Assembly: GCA_040752815.1 (NCBI GenBank)
Contig: JBFMGC010000007.1
Location: forward strand, 1-64,000
Source of the DNA: Candidatus Zixiibacteriota bacterium
GTDB taxonomy: Bacteria > Zixibacteria > MSB-5A5 > GN15 > FEB-12
Direction: 5' to 3'
Length of the DNA: 64,000 bases
Shown here: one piece after another, positions 16,615 to 25,888 of the stretch
How the letters are laid out: each line of letters starts with the position of its first letter
Position numbering within the stretch: position 1 is the first letter of the stretch
Made by a program: the position numbers and the translations under genes
Notes under the pieces: generated by a model
The model's database searches: none
What the model was told of the DNA's origin: nothing
What the model saw: the letters and a program-made list of their open reading frames with translations, nothing else

Positions 16615-16962
16615 ATGGCTCGGACTAATGCCCAAGCCCCAGCCGGAAACACCAGGGAAGTTGCCGAGAAGAAGGAGGATCATGACAGGGCGAGAGCCAA
16701 ACTGTCAACCGCGGAAGCCCGCCGCGAGTACCAGCGCCGTTACTACCAGATGCACAAGGAGAAGGCTAAGGAGTACCAGCGCCAGTACAACCTCACCCAC
16801 AAGAAGAAGGCCCGGGTGGGGCGCGGAAAATCCAACATGTTGGCGTCGCGCGAGGTAGTCCGGTCGACGTTCAACACGGCCGACATTATGCACTCGCCGG
16901 TCGAGAAGACACTTAAAATTCTCGAGAAGATTATTCGCGGTGAGCGTATGTTTACCATGTAG
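16615..16962 (+). CDS. Small basic repeat protein
   Basis: A 115-residue, highly charged protein with no signal peptide or membrane segment. The middle holds two near copies of a Tyr/Gln/Lys-rich unit (REYQRRYYQMHKEKA at about 38-52 and KEYQRQYNLTHKKKA at about 53-67), likely helical and nucleic-acid binding by composition. The C-terminal third (SPVEKTLKILEKIIRGERM) could form an amphipathic helix. GTGAGGTGG precedes the ATG. It has its own promoter candidate and a strong terminator at 16986, so it is probably monocistronic and possibly abundant. I do not recognise a family. Confidence 0.75.
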   Translation: MARTNAQAPAGNTREVAEKKEDHDRARAKLSTAEARREYQRRYYQMHKEKAKEYQRQYNLTHKKKARVGRGKSNMLASREVVRSTFNTADIMHSPVEKTLKILEKIIRGERMFTM

Positions 16963-16985
16963 TTAGGAGCAATCGCAGAGACATT

Positions 16986-17025
16986 GGGCGGCGTCTGGGA
17001 GCTTTGGCTCCGGCCGCCCTTTTTT
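16986..17025 (+). terminator. Rho-independent terminator
   Basis: GGGCGGC (16986-16992) pairs with GCCGCCC (17013-17019), with an inner GGGAGC/GGCTCC stem, followed directly by TTTTTT (17020-17025). This is a textbook terminator 24 bp after the small basic protein gene. Confidence 0.9.
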
Positions 17026-17091
17026 ATTGCGCGACGGTCGTCTCGACCTTTATATAGCTGGGCTAAATGATGATTATAGCATGAGTTACTG

Positions 17092-19938
17092 ATGAATACC
17101 GAGGGCCAGATGACAGCACCTAAAATGACAGCGACTAAAGAGAAAACCAACCGAAAAACGAAATCCGAAAACGCCGCCAAAGAAAAAGGCGGGACCCCGG
17201 CCTCTGGCAAGAAATACTACTACTTCTTCGGTGGAGGAAAAGCCGAAGGGAACGCCCAGATGCGGGATACGCTCGGCGGCAAGGGAGCCGGTTTGGCCGA
17301 GATGACCAACGCCGGCATCCCGGTTCCGCCCGGATTTACCATTACTACCAATGTCTGCGGACTATTTTATGACCATGGCATGACCGTGCCCAAAGAGGTC
17401 GACGCCGAGATGAAGGCGTATCTGGCAAAGGTCGAGGCGTCTACCGGCAAGAAATTCGGGGACCCGTCCAATCCGCTCCTCGTATCGGTGCGCTCCGGCG
17501 CGAAATTCTCAATGCCAGGCATGATGGATACAATCCTGAATCTCGGCTTGAACGAGGAAACGGTCGAGGGCCTGGCGCGCAAGACCGGCAACGAGCGCTT
17601 CGCCCTGGACAACTACCGCCGCTTCATCCAGATGTTCGGCCACGTGGTGCTCGGAATCGACAAAGACCTGTTCGAAGAGGTTATCGAGAAGAAAAAGAAA
17701 GATAAGCGCATCCGCCAGGATAGCTCGCTCCAGCCGGCCGACCTGAGGGATATCATCAGAAAGTACAAGGCGATCGTGAAGCGCAAATCGGGTGAGTCGT
17801 TCCCTGATGATCCCCACAAGCAACTGCGCATGGCCCGGGATGCCGTCTTTCGCTCCTGGAATAACCCGCGGGCCATCACTTATCGCCGGCTGCACGGCAT
17901 TCCGGCCAATCTCGGCACGGCGGTCAACGTGCAGGCGATGGTTTTCGGCAACATGGGAAAGGACTCCGGAACCGGAGTAGGTTTCACGCGTAACCCCGCG
18001 ACCGGGGCGAAGGAATTCTACGGGGAGTTTTTGATCAACGCCCAAGGAGAGGATGTAGTCGCCGGGGTGCGCACCCCCCAGCCGATCGCCGAGCTCAAAA
18101 ACGAGATGCCCAAGGTCTACAAGCAGCTCCGCGAGATCACCGACCGCCTCGAAAAGCATTATCGCGATATTCAGGACTTTGAGTTCACTATCGAAGACGG
18201 CACCCTGTACATGCTTCAGACCCGCACGGGGAAGCGGACCGCCCAGGCGGCGATCAAAGCGGCCGTGGACATGGTCAAGGAGAAGCTGATCACCAAGGAA
18301 GAGGCGCTGATGCGGATCGAGCCGAACCAGCTCGATCACCTGCTTCATCCGCGTCTCGACCCCAATGCCAAGTACGAAGTGATCGCCACCGGCCTGGCGG
18401 CGTCGCCGGGCGCCTGCTCCGGCCATGTCGTGTTCTCGGCCGAGGATGCAGTCCGGCTCGGCGCCAAGCAGGCGACTATTCTTGTGCGGCAGGAAACCAG
18501 CCCGGATGATATTGAGGGCATGAATGTCGCGGTTGGGATTCTCACCTCGCGGGGCGGGATGACCTCCCACGCTGCGGTCGTGGCTCGGGGCATGGGCAAG
18601 TGTTGTGTCAGCGGAGCAGAGGCGCTGCGGGTCAATGCCGCCAAGAAGGTCTTCCACGTCGGCCGTCTCACTATCAAAGAGGGTGAGGTTATCACGCTCA
18701 ACGGTTCTACCGGAGAGGTCATCATTGGTAAGGTCGACACCATCGAACCGGAGCTCTCGGGCGAATTTGCCGAGCTGATGCAGTGGGCCGATGAAATTCG
18801 CACGTTGGGCGTGCGCGCCAACGCTGACATCCCGCGCGACGCTCGTCAGGCGGTCAAGTTCGGCGCCGAGGGGATTGGTCTGTGCCGCACCGAGCACATG
18901 TTTTTCGCGGAGGACCGCATCCCGGTCGTCCAGCAGATGATCCTTGCTGACAGTACCGAGGAACGCCAGGAGGCGCTCTCCCGACTGCTTCCGTTCCAGA
19001 AGAAGGATTTCAAGGGATTGTTCGAGGCGATGGAAGGTCTGCCGGTGACGATCCGCACGCTGGATCCGCCGCTGCATGAATTCCTTCCCAAACGCGAAGA
19101 AATCGAACAGAAGAAAGCGGCTCTTGACGACAAGGACGACGATTACGAAGAGAAGCTGGCGGCTCTGGAGAAGACGCTGCATCGAATCGATGAGCTGACC
19201 GAGCTGAATCCGATGCTGGGGCATCGGGGCTGCCGCCTGGGTATCGTCTTCCCGGAGATAACCGAGATGCAGGCGCGCGCGATTCTCGAGGCCGCTTGTG
19301 AACTTCAGAAGCAGAAGAAAAGGGTGTTGCCCGAGATCATGGTCCCGCTGGTGGGGCATGTCAACGAACTGAAGCACCAGAGGGAAACCATCGACCGGAT
19401 CGCCCGCGAGGTGATGGCCCGCAAGCGCGTCAAGGACCTGACCTATATGGTGGGCACGATGATCGAAGTTCCGCGTGCGGCGCTGACTGCCGATCAGATC
19501 GCGCAGGAGGCCGATTTCTTCAGTTTCGGCACCAATGACCTGACCCAGATGACCATGGGCTTTTCGCGCGATGACGCCGGTCGGTTCCTCGGTCATTACG
19601 TTGAAAAAGGTATTTTGCCCAAGGACCCGTTTGTGTCTCTGGACACTGAAGGGGTCGGTCAGCTCGTCAAACTGGGCAAGGAAAAGGGGCGCGCCGTGAA
19701 GGCTGATTTGAAGGTCGGTATTTGCGGCGAGCATGGCGGCGACCCGGTGTCAATAGACTTCTGTCACCGCATCGGGCTCAACTATGTCTCCTGTTCGCCG
19801 TTCCGGGTGCCGATTGCCCGCCTGGCGGCGGCGCAGGCCACGATCAGGCAGCGGCTGGAAGAGGGCGCCGACAAGAAAGGTAAGCCGACCGGCGGCAAGA
19901 ACGCCAAGATGGCGCCGCCTGACCTCGGTACTGCATGA
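17092..19938 (+). CDS. ppdK: Pyruvate, phosphate dikinase
   Basis: A 948-residue enzyme that interconverts pyruvate, ATP and phosphate with phosphoenolpyruvate, AMP and pyrophosphate. An N-terminal ATP-binding domain (GGKGAGLAEMTNAGIPVPPGF; RSGAKFSMPGMMDTILNLG) is followed by the central phosphohistidine domain (GGMTSHAAVVARGMGK, His about 493) and the C-terminal PEP/pyruvate barrel (SFGTNDLTQMTMGFSRDD; GICGEHGGDP with Cys about 878). It is longer than the usual 870-900 residues because of lysine-rich extensions at both ends; Met at 17110 (GAGGG upstream) may be the true start. It overlaps the acyl-CoA synthetase gene by 4 bp, linking PEP synthesis with acetate/acyl-CoA energy metabolism. Confidence 0.97.
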   Translation: MNTEGQMTAPKMTATKEKTNRKTKSENAAKEKGGTPASGKKYYYFFGGGKAEGNAQMRDTLGGKGAGLAEMTNAGIPVPPGFTITTNVCGLFYDHGMTVPKEVDAEMKAYLAKVEASTGKKFGDPSNPLLVSVRSGAKFSMPGMMDTILNLGLNEETVEGLARKTGNERFALDNYRRFIQMFGHVVLGIDKDLFEEVIEKKKKDKRIRQDSSLQPADLRDIIRKYKAIVKRKSGESFPDDPHKQLRMARDAVFRSWNNPRAITYRRLHGIPANLGTAVNVQAMVFGNMGKDSGTGVGFTRNPATGAKEFYGEFLINAQGEDVVAGVRTPQPIAELKNEMPKVYKQLREITDRLEKHYRDIQDFEFTIEDGTLYMLQTRTGKRTAQAAIKAAVDMVKEKLITKEEALMRIEPNQLDHLLHPRLDPNAKYEVIATGLAASPGACSGHVVFSAEDAVRLGAKQATILVRQETSPDDIEGMNVAVGILTSRGGMTSHAAVVARGMGKCCVSGAEALRVNAAKKVFHVGRLTIKEGEVITLNGSTGEVIIGKVDTIEPELSGEFAELMQWADEIRTLGVRANADIPRDARQAVKFGAEGIGLCRTEHMFFAEDRIPVVQQMILADSTEERQEALSRLLPFQKKDFKGLFEAMEGLPVTIRTLDPPLHEFLPKREEIEQKKAALDDKDDDYEEKLAALEKTLHRIDELTELNPMLGHRGCRLGIVFPEITEMQARAILEAACELQKQKKRVLPEIMVPLVGHVNELKHQRETIDRIAREVMARKRVKDLTYMVGTMIEVPRAALTADQIAQEADFFSFGTNDLTQMTMGFSRDDAGRFLGHYVEKGILPKDPFVSLDTEGVGQLVKLGKEKGRAVKADLKVGICGEHGGDPVSIDFCHRIGLNYVSCSPFRVPIARLAAAQATIRQRLEEGADKKGKPTGGKNAKMAPPDLGTA

Positions 19939-22061
19939 GACACGAACTGGACGCCATTTTCAAGCCGCGGTCGGTAGCCATAATCGGGGCGACCCCCAAG
20001 AACGGCACGATCGGGCGCGAAACTCTCCGCAATGCGTTTTCGGCGGAGTTCCGGGGTAAGATCTTTCCGGTCAATCCGAACTACGAGGTCATCCACTCGG
20101 TCAAGTGCTATTCGACCATTCTGGATGTTCCCGACGCGGTTGACCTGGGGGTCATCATTGTTCCCAAACAGGGCGTAAAAGAAGTTGTCCGCCAGTGTGG
20201 GGAGAAAGGAGTCAAAGGGCTGGTCGTTATCTCGGCCGGTTTCTCGGAGGTCGGCCCCGAGGGCAAAGCGCGCGAGCTCGAGGTGCTCGAGGTCGTGCGC
20301 GACTACGGCATGCGCATGATCGGGCCCAATTGTTTCGGCGTGGTCAACGCTGATCCCAATGTCAACCTGAATGTCACTTTCGGCAAGACGTATCCCAAGC
20401 ATGGCAATGTCGGTTTTATCACTCAGTCCGGGGCGATGGGCGAGGCAGTGATGAACCAGGCTGCGGAGCTGGGGATTGGCTTCTCCAAGATCGCATCGAT
20501 CGGAAACAAGGCAGATATCTCCTCGAATGACATCCTGACCTATTTCCGCGATGACGAACAGACGCAGATCATCCTGCTCTATCTCGAGAACTTCGGTAAC
20601 CCGCTCAACTTCACGCGTATTGCCACCGAGGTCTCGCGTATCAAGCCGATCGTGGCGGTGAAATCCGGCCGCACCAAGCTGGGCGCCAAGGCGGCGTCGT
20701 CGCACACCGGCGCACTGGCCGGACTCGATGTCGGTGTGGATGCCCTGTTCGAGCAGACCGGTATCATGCGCGTCGACACGACCGAAGAGCTGTTCGATGT
20801 TGCCGCGCTGCTCTCGCGCCAGCCGATTCCCAGGGGGAACCGGGTGGTTGTGGTTACCAATGCCGGCGGGCCCGGAATTCTCGCCACCGATACGCTGATC
20901 GCCAACGGTCTGGATATGCCCGACCTGGCGGCGGACACGATCAAAGAACTCAAAAAGTTTATCTCGGCGGATGCGTCGTACTCCAATCCGATGGACATGG
21001 TGGCCGGCGCCGGACCGAACGAGTATCTCAAAACTCTCAACGTAGTTAAGAAAGACAAGCGTTACGATACGATATTGACCATCTTCCTCGCCCCCGTAAC
21101 GATCAACGAGATGGAAGTAGCCCACGCCATACATGAGGCCCTCAAGGATTCGGACAAGACGCTCATGGCTTGCCTCATGGGGGCGGGAGAACGCCGCTCG
21201 GGTATCGACTACCTCAACGCCAACGGTATCCCGACTTACATCTTCCCTGAAGCAGCCGCCAAGGCGCTGGCGACGGTCGACGGTTACCGTCAGTGGCTGG
21301 GTCGCCCGATCGGCAAACCGAAGGCGTTTAAGGTCGACAGTGAGCGGGTGCGGGAGATCCTCAATCGAAATCTCGGGGGCGGTAACACCGCGATCATCGG
21401 CGAGGACGCCATGGAGATTCTCAAAGCCTACGGCATTCAGGCGGCCGGGTACAAATATGCCTTCAGCCCGAAAGAAGCTGTGGTGGCAGCCAAACAACTC
21501 GGCTACCCGGTAGTGCTGAAGATCAACACTCCGCCAATCCTGCATAAGACCGAAGTCGGCGGCGTAATGGTGGACATTCGTTCCGATGCCGAAGTCAAAA
21601 AAGGTTTCGCCGAACTTCGTTCTCGCGTGGGCGAAATCAAGCGGGGCGAAAAGTTTTCCGTGGTCGTGCAACAAATGGTCACCGGTTCGGTCGAGACCGT
21701 GATCGGCATGACTACCGATCTGTCGTTCGGACCGCTGATCATGTTCGGCCTGGGCGGCATCTATGTCGAGGTCATGAAGGATGTCGCGTTCAGAATTAAC
21801 CCGCTTACGCCCCAAAAAGTGCGCCGGATGATCAAATCGCTCAAGTCATATCCGCTGCTGACCGGTTTTCGGGGCGCGCCGCCAGTCGATCTTGACACAG
21901 TCGAGGAAACCCTGCTTCGCGTCTCACAACTAGTCCGGGATTTCGATTGTTTTTCTGAGATCGATATAAACCCGTTTATTGTGTCGGCCGAGCGACAGAA
22001 GTGCAAGGCGGTAGACGCCCGCTTTATCGTGCGCAATGGCGCTTCGATCGGACGGAGCTGA
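19935..22061 (+). CDS. ADP-forming acyl-CoA (acetate-CoA) synthetase, fused alpha-beta
   Basis: A 708-residue NDP-forming acyl-CoA synthetase that makes ATP from acyl-CoA, ADP and phosphate or the reverse. A CoA-binding Rossmann domain comes first (SVAIIGATPKNGTIGRE), then a ligase domain with the phosphorylated histidine in SSHTGALAG (His about 257), and a C-terminal ATP-grasp domain from about 480 (YPVVLKINTPPILHKTEVGG; VVVQQMV; FGLGGIYVEVMKD). Alpha and beta parts are fused in one chain. The start overlaps the ppdK stop (ATGA), so the two are co-translated. Substrate preference (acetate, propionate, branched or aromatic acids) cannot be read from the sequence. Confidence 0.95.
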   Translation: MRHELDAIFKPRSVAIIGATPKNGTIGRETLRNAFSAEFRGKIFPVNPNYEVIHSVKCYSTILDVPDAVDLGVIIVPKQGVKEVVRQCGEKGVKGLVVISAGFSEVGPEGKARELEVLEVVRDYGMRMIGPNCFGVVNADPNVNLNVTFGKTYPKHGNVGFITQSGAMGEAVMNQAAELGIGFSKIASIGNKADISSNDILTYFRDDEQTQIILLYLENFGNPLNFTRIATEVSRIKPIVAVKSGRTKLGAKAASSHTGALAGLDVGVDALFEQTGIMRVDTTEELFDVAALLSRQPIPRGNRVVVVTNAGGPGILATDTLIANGLDMPDLAADTIKELKKFISADASYSNPMDMVAGAGPNEYLKTLNVVKKDKRYDTILTIFLAPVTINEMEVAHAIHEALKDSDKTLMACLMGAGERRSGIDYLNANGIPTYIFPEAAAKALATVDGYRQWLGRPIGKPKAFKVDSERVREILNRNLGGGNTAIIGEDAMEILKAYGIQAAGYKYAFSPKEAVVAAKQLGYPVVLKINTPPILHKTEVGGVMVDIRSDAEVKKGFAELRSRVGEIKRGEKFSVVVQQMVTGSVETVIGMTTDLSFGPLIMFGLGGIYVEVMKDVAFRINPLTPQKVRRMIKSLKSYPLLTGFRGAPPVDLDTVEETLLRVSQLVRDFDCFSEIDINPFIVSAERQKCKAVDARFIVRNGASIGRS

Positions 22062-22131
22062 TGCCGAAGTCGCAGTGTCCGGACGGTCGCGTGGACCCAG
22101 GGATAACCTATAGTGTGAGGAGCGAGGTCCG

Positions 22132-22644
22132 ATGAGGTACGAGCTGAAGTCGATAGGTATATGGTCGTTTGTCCGGGTCTCGTTCTTCGTGCACCTGGGC
22201 TTCGGCTTTGTCATCGGCCTGTTTTATGCGGCCATGCTGATGATGGTATTCATGGCGGCGTCGACCGCCCCGCTCGACGAGTTCTCTGAGCTCCCGTTTG
22301 ATATCCGCACGCTCGGCCCGATAATGATGATCATTCTGCCCTTCGTGTTTGCCGTCGGCGGGGCTGTGATGGGCACCCTGTTTGGGCTGGTCGCCGTGGG
22401 GTTTTACAATCTGGTTGGCCGCTGGATGGGCGGACTCGAGTTCGAGTTCAGGGAAGTCGGTTTAGTCGAGCTTGCGCGGGCTCTGCCGGGCGCGCCGGGC
22501 GTGGATAACAGGCCGGTGTTCGCGCCGCCGCCTCCGCCGCCGGCCGGCAGCACGTACACACCGCCTCCGCCATCGCAACCGGCGTGGAATCCACCGCCGC
22601 CGCCGACCAAACCTCCACCTGGAAACCCGCCGGGGAACCAATGA
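22132..22644 (+). CDS. Small membrane protein with proline-rich tail
   Basis: A 170-residue protein with two long hydrophobic segments (about 12-45 and 62-95) and an alanine/proline-rich C-terminal tail (about 118-170) with runs such as PPPPPPAG and PPPPPTKPPPG, probably disordered. Its stop overlaps the gltX start as ATGA, indicating translational coupling. GAGGAGCGAGG lies upstream of the ATG. No specific function is recognised; the tail may bind partner proteins. Confidence 0.8.
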   Translation: MRYELKSIGIWSFVRVSFFVHLGFGFVIGLFYAAMLMMVFMAASTAPLDEFSELPFDIRTLGPIMMIILPFVFAVGGAVMGTLFGLVAVGFYNLVGRWMGGLEFEFREVGLVELARALPGAPGVDNRPVFAPPPPPPAGSTYTPPPPSQPAWNPPPPPTKPPPGNPPGNQ

Positions 22645-24086
22645 GCGACCAACCGGTCAGGGTGCGCATTGCCCCGTCGCCGACCGGCTATCTTCACGTA
22701 GGCACTGCGCGGTCGGCTCTGTTCAATTATCTCTTCGCGCGCCACACCGGCGGGAAGTTTCTGGTCCGTATCGAGGATACCGACAAGGAACGCTCCAAAC
22801 CGGAATACCTGGAGCCGATTCTCGACGGCCTCCGATGGCTGCGGCTCAACTGGGATGAGGCGATTGTGTATCAATCCCAGCGCTCCGACTTGTATGCCGA
22901 GTATCTCAAACGCAGCCTGGACACCGGCGAGGTTTACTACTGTTTCTGCTCGCCGCAAGATCTTCAGACCGAGCGGGACAAGGCGATGGCTGAAAAGCGG
23001 GACCCCAAGTACAACCGAAAGTGCCTTGGCCTGACCAAGGCCGAAGTCGAGCGCCGTCTCCGCGCGGGGGAGAGACCGGCCGTGCGTGTTCGCATTCCTG
23101 ACGGCTCGGTCGAATACGACGATCTGATCGCCGGGCACCTGAGCCGCAGCAGCGACGATATCGAGGATTTCGTTATCGCCCGTTCCGACGGCAGCGTAAC
23201 TTACAACTTCGCCGTCGTAGTTGATGACCACGAGATGGGCATCAGCCATGTCATCCGAGGAAATGATCATATCACCAACACTTTCAAGCAGGTGGTTCTC
23301 TATCGCGCCCTGAAACTGCCTGAGCCGAAATTCTGCCACGTGCCGCTGATACTCCGCCCCGACAAACGCAAGGTCTCGAAGAGGCTCGGAGACAAGGACG
23401 TGGGCGAGTATCGCACGCTCGGCATTCTGCCGGAGGCGATGGTCAATTACCTCTCGCTGCTCGGCTGGTCACCAAAAACCGACAACGAAATCTACTCGAT
23501 AACCGAATTAGCAGGTTTATTCGAATTGGAGAACCTGAACGCCTCCAATGCGGTCTTTGACGAGGAGAAGCTATTTGCCTTCAACCGGGCGCATATCCAG
23601 AGAAAGAGCGATCATGAGCTGGCGGTGATTGTTGCGCCGCTGCTTATAGAATCCGGACTCACCACCAGGTACTGGTTGGAGACGCGCTGGGAGTATCTGC
23701 GGCAAGTAATCAGCCTGCTCAAACCGAGGGTTCAATTCCTCCCGGATTTTGTCACGCTGGGGGGGTACTTCTTCAGTTTCACCGGCGAATACGAACCGGA
23801 GGCGGAGGCGAAAAATTTCAATTCGGAGAGCGCTAATCTGCTGGAGGCTCTCGCTGAGCGATTCGAATCATTGCCCGTTTTCACCCACGAGTCGACCGAG
23901 CAGGCGCTGAATCAGCTGGCCGAGGAGCAAGGTGTAGGGAAAGCGAAGATCATCCATCCGGCCCGACTGGCGGTATCAGGAATGTCGCGCGGGCCCGGGC
24001 TGTATGAGATGCTGGCAGCCCTGGGGCAGCCCATTGTTGTCGAAAGGCTGCGCAGAGCCGTAGATCATATGCGCGGCCGGGGCTAG
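22641..24086 (+). CDS. gltX: Glutamyl-tRNA synthetase
   Basis: A 481-residue class I synthetase that charges tRNA(Glu). The HIGH-type motif is APSPTGYLHVGTARS at about 10-24, followed by RIEDTDKERS, and the KMSKS-type motif is KVSKRLGDKD at about 244-253. The start is ATG 22641, overlapping the previous stop; an upstream in-frame ATG at 22584 would add a tail read from the proline-rich coding region of its neighbour and is rejected. Whether it is discriminating or also charges tRNA(Gln) cannot be told here. Confidence 0.97.
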   Translation: MSDQPVRVRIAPSPTGYLHVGTARSALFNYLFARHTGGKFLVRIEDTDKERSKPEYLEPILDGLRWLRLNWDEAIVYQSQRSDLYAEYLKRSLDTGEVYYCFCSPQDLQTERDKAMAEKRDPKYNRKCLGLTKAEVERRLRAGERPAVRVRIPDGSVEYDDLIAGHLSRSSDDIEDFVIARSDGSVTYNFAVVVDDHEMGISHVIRGNDHITNTFKQVVLYRALKLPEPKFCHVPLILRPDKRKVSKRLGDKDVGEYRTLGILPEAMVNYLSLLGWSPKTDNEIYSITELAGLFELENLNASNAVFDEEKLFAFNRAHIQRKSDHELAVIVAPLLIESGLTTRYWLETRWEYLRQVISLLKPRVQFLPDFVTLGGYFFSFTGEYEPEAEAKNFNSESANLLEALAERFESLPVFTHESTEQALNQLAEEQGVGKAKIIHPARLAVSGMSRGPGLYEMLAALGQPIVVERLRRAVDHMRGRG

Positions 24087-24107
24087 GACACGAAAGCAGG
24101 TCGGATA

Positions 24108-24593
24108 ATGAGTGCAGAGAGCAGAGAGGTTCCCAGAGTCGGCGACCCCGCGCCCGATTTCACACTCCGGACACACAACGAGGGCGATCTCAATCTCGCC
24201 TGGTATCAGGGCCGAAAGAACGTAATCCTGGCGTTCTACCCAGGCGACTGGACATCGGTCTGTTCGACTCAGATCCCCGGCTTCCGCCCCCTCATGGATT
24301 TTCTCGAAGATCATGAATGCCAATTGCTTGGCATCTCGGTCGATTCCATTGCCTCCCATCTTGCCTGGGCCAGATCGCTGGGCGGACTGCCGTTTCCGCT
24401 CATGTCCGATTACTATCCGCACGGGGCGGTCGCACAGAAATACGGCGTCCTGGCCGAGAAGGGGTACGCCGAGCGGGCTGTATTCCTGATCGACAAGCAG
24501 GGTATCATCCGGTATTTCGAGCAGGTGCCGCCGGCCAACATTCCCGATAACGGCAAGCTGCAAGCAGCGATCGAAGCCCTGACAACCGGCTAG
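24108..24593 (+). CDS. Peroxiredoxin (AhpC/TSA family, Bcp/AhpE-like)
   Basis: A 161-residue thiol peroxidase of the cytoplasm. The peroxidatic site is YPGDWTSVCSTQ with Cys about 52; the usual PxxxTxxC pattern is kept, although Pro before the Val-Cys is replaced by Ser. ERAVFLIDKQG at about 122-132 supplies the conserved Arg. No clear resolving Cys is present, so it is probably a 1-Cys enzyme reduced by another thiol. It follows gltX by 21 bp. AGGTCGG precedes the ATG. Confidence 0.92.
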   Translation: MSAESREVPRVGDPAPDFTLRTHNEGDLNLAWYQGRKNVILAFYPGDWTSVCSTQIPGFRPLMDFLEDHECQLLGISVDSIASHLAWARSLGGLPFPLMSDYYPHGAVAQKYGVLAEKGYAERAVFLIDKQGIIRYFEQVPPANIPDNGKLQAAIEALTTG

Positions 24594-24687
24594 TGGGTCG
24601 GGCACGTTTGGGGCCTGTTTGCGGTTTTACAGTCGAATCGGATGTCAGGGAACGGCACCGGCGCTTTGAAGATAAAGGCGACTGCAA

Positions 24688-25770
24688 GTGTATTTTTCGT
24701 TGCCCAAAGAGTATCGCGAAGCTGCGACTGACGAACTAAAGGACCGCATCCGGGCCTCGCGCGCGAGGTTAGGCCGCAGGCTGTGTGTGCTCGTGCACCA
24801 TTACCAGCGGATGGAGGTCGTACAGTTCGGCGACTTCGTGGGCGACAGCTACGACCTCTCCAAGACGGCCGCAGCCCAGAAAAAGGCGGGGATCATCGTA
24901 TTCTGCGGCGTGCATTTTATGGCCGAATCGGCCGACATCCTGACCGGTTCGCACCAAAACGTCTACCTCGCCAACCCGCTGGCGGGCTGTCCGATGGCCG
25001 ATATGGCTGAGATGGCCGATGTGCTCGAAGCATGGGAGTATCTTAAGCCGTTCGGCGGCGCGGAACGAATCATGCCGGTGTCGTACATGAACACCACTGC
25101 CGGCCTCAAGGCTTTTACCGGCCGTAACGGCGGCACAATATGTACGTCGTCCAACGCGGCGGCCGCACTGCAGTACGCCTTCGAGCGGCGTGAGAAAGCG
25201 TTTTTCTTCCCCGATGAGAATCTCGGCATGAACACCGGCCGCAGGATGGGGCTCAAGTCGGAGGAGATGATCATCTGGGATTTCTCGCGTGAGTCCGGCG
25301 GCCTGACCGAGGAGCAAATCGACCGGGCCAAACTGATCCTCTGGAAGGGGCACTGCCATGTACATACCAACTTCACGCCTGCCCATGTGGCTAACATGCG
25401 CTCAACGTATCCCAATGTGCAGATTATCGTGCATCCCGAGTGTGTCCCGGAAGTTGTCGATCTTGCCGACGGTGTCGGTTCGACCAAGTACCTGGTCAAG
25501 TATTGCGAGGCGGCTCCTTCGGGGTCGGTGATTGCTATAGGCACCGAGGTTAACCTGATCCACCGGATGTCGGAGCTCTATCCAGATAAGACCATCATGC
25601 AGCTTTCCGGCGACATCTGCCCGGTCTGCGCCAATATGTACCGGACAACGCTGAACGACCTGGCCTACTGCCTCGATCACCACGATGATATAAAACCGGT
25701 GGTAGTCACCGATCCTGACCGGAGCGACGCGCTGCTCGCTCTCGAGCGGATGCTTGAAATTGGGCGGTAG
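24688..25770 (+). CDS. nadA: Quinolinate synthase A
   Basis: A 360-residue iron-sulfur enzyme that condenses iminoaspartate with dihydroxyacetone phosphate in NAD synthesis. The three cluster cysteines expected for the family can be placed at about 101 (NPLAGCPMAD), 252 (VHPECVPE) and 311 or 314 (GDICPVC). YMNTTAGLKA and CTSSNAA are further family motifs. The start is GTG 24688 with only a weak ribosome site. NadB and NadC are not nearby, but nadE for the last step of the pathway is about 3 kb away on the other strand. Confidence 0.95.
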   Translation: MYFSLPKEYREAATDELKDRIRASRARLGRRLCVLVHHYQRMEVVQFGDFVGDSYDLSKTAAAQKKAGIIVFCGVHFMAESADILTGSHQNVYLANPLAGCPMADMAEMADVLEAWEYLKPFGGAERIMPVSYMNTTAGLKAFTGRNGGTICTSSNAAAALQYAFERREKAFFFPDENLGMNTGRRMGLKSEEMIIWDFSRESGGLTEEQIDRAKLILWKGHCHVHTNFTPAHVANMRSTYPNVQIIVHPECVPEVVDLADGVGSTKYLVKYCEAAPSGSVIAIGTEVNLIHRMSELYPDKTIMQLSGDICPVCANMYRTTLNDLAYCLDHHDDIKPVVVTDPDRSDALLALERMLEIGR

Positions 25771-25888
25771 GTCGCGCGGGCTTGGGCACCAAGCTTCAGG
25801 TGAGCCGGGGACTTCACAAATGGGCCAATGCGGAGTGTAGGAAGACGGCCACCACGCACGGAAAGAGTTCGACTCGTGTAGGAGTGCC

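Noticed and set aside
17509-19734. Minus-strand open frame of 741 codons opposite ppdK
   Set aside because: It lies wholly antisense to a gene with clear catalytic motifs; long antisense frames arise from the GC-rich third positions. No domain or signal was seen in it.
19782-21815. Minus-strand open frame of 677 codons opposite the acyl-CoA synthetase
   Set aside because: Same reason: a shadow of a well-supported plus-strand gene, rich in His, Arg and Asp as expected for mirror frames.
22584-22640. N-terminal extension of GltX
   Set aside because: It would be read from the proline-rich coding region of the preceding gene in another frame; the family begins at MSDQPVRVRIAPSP.
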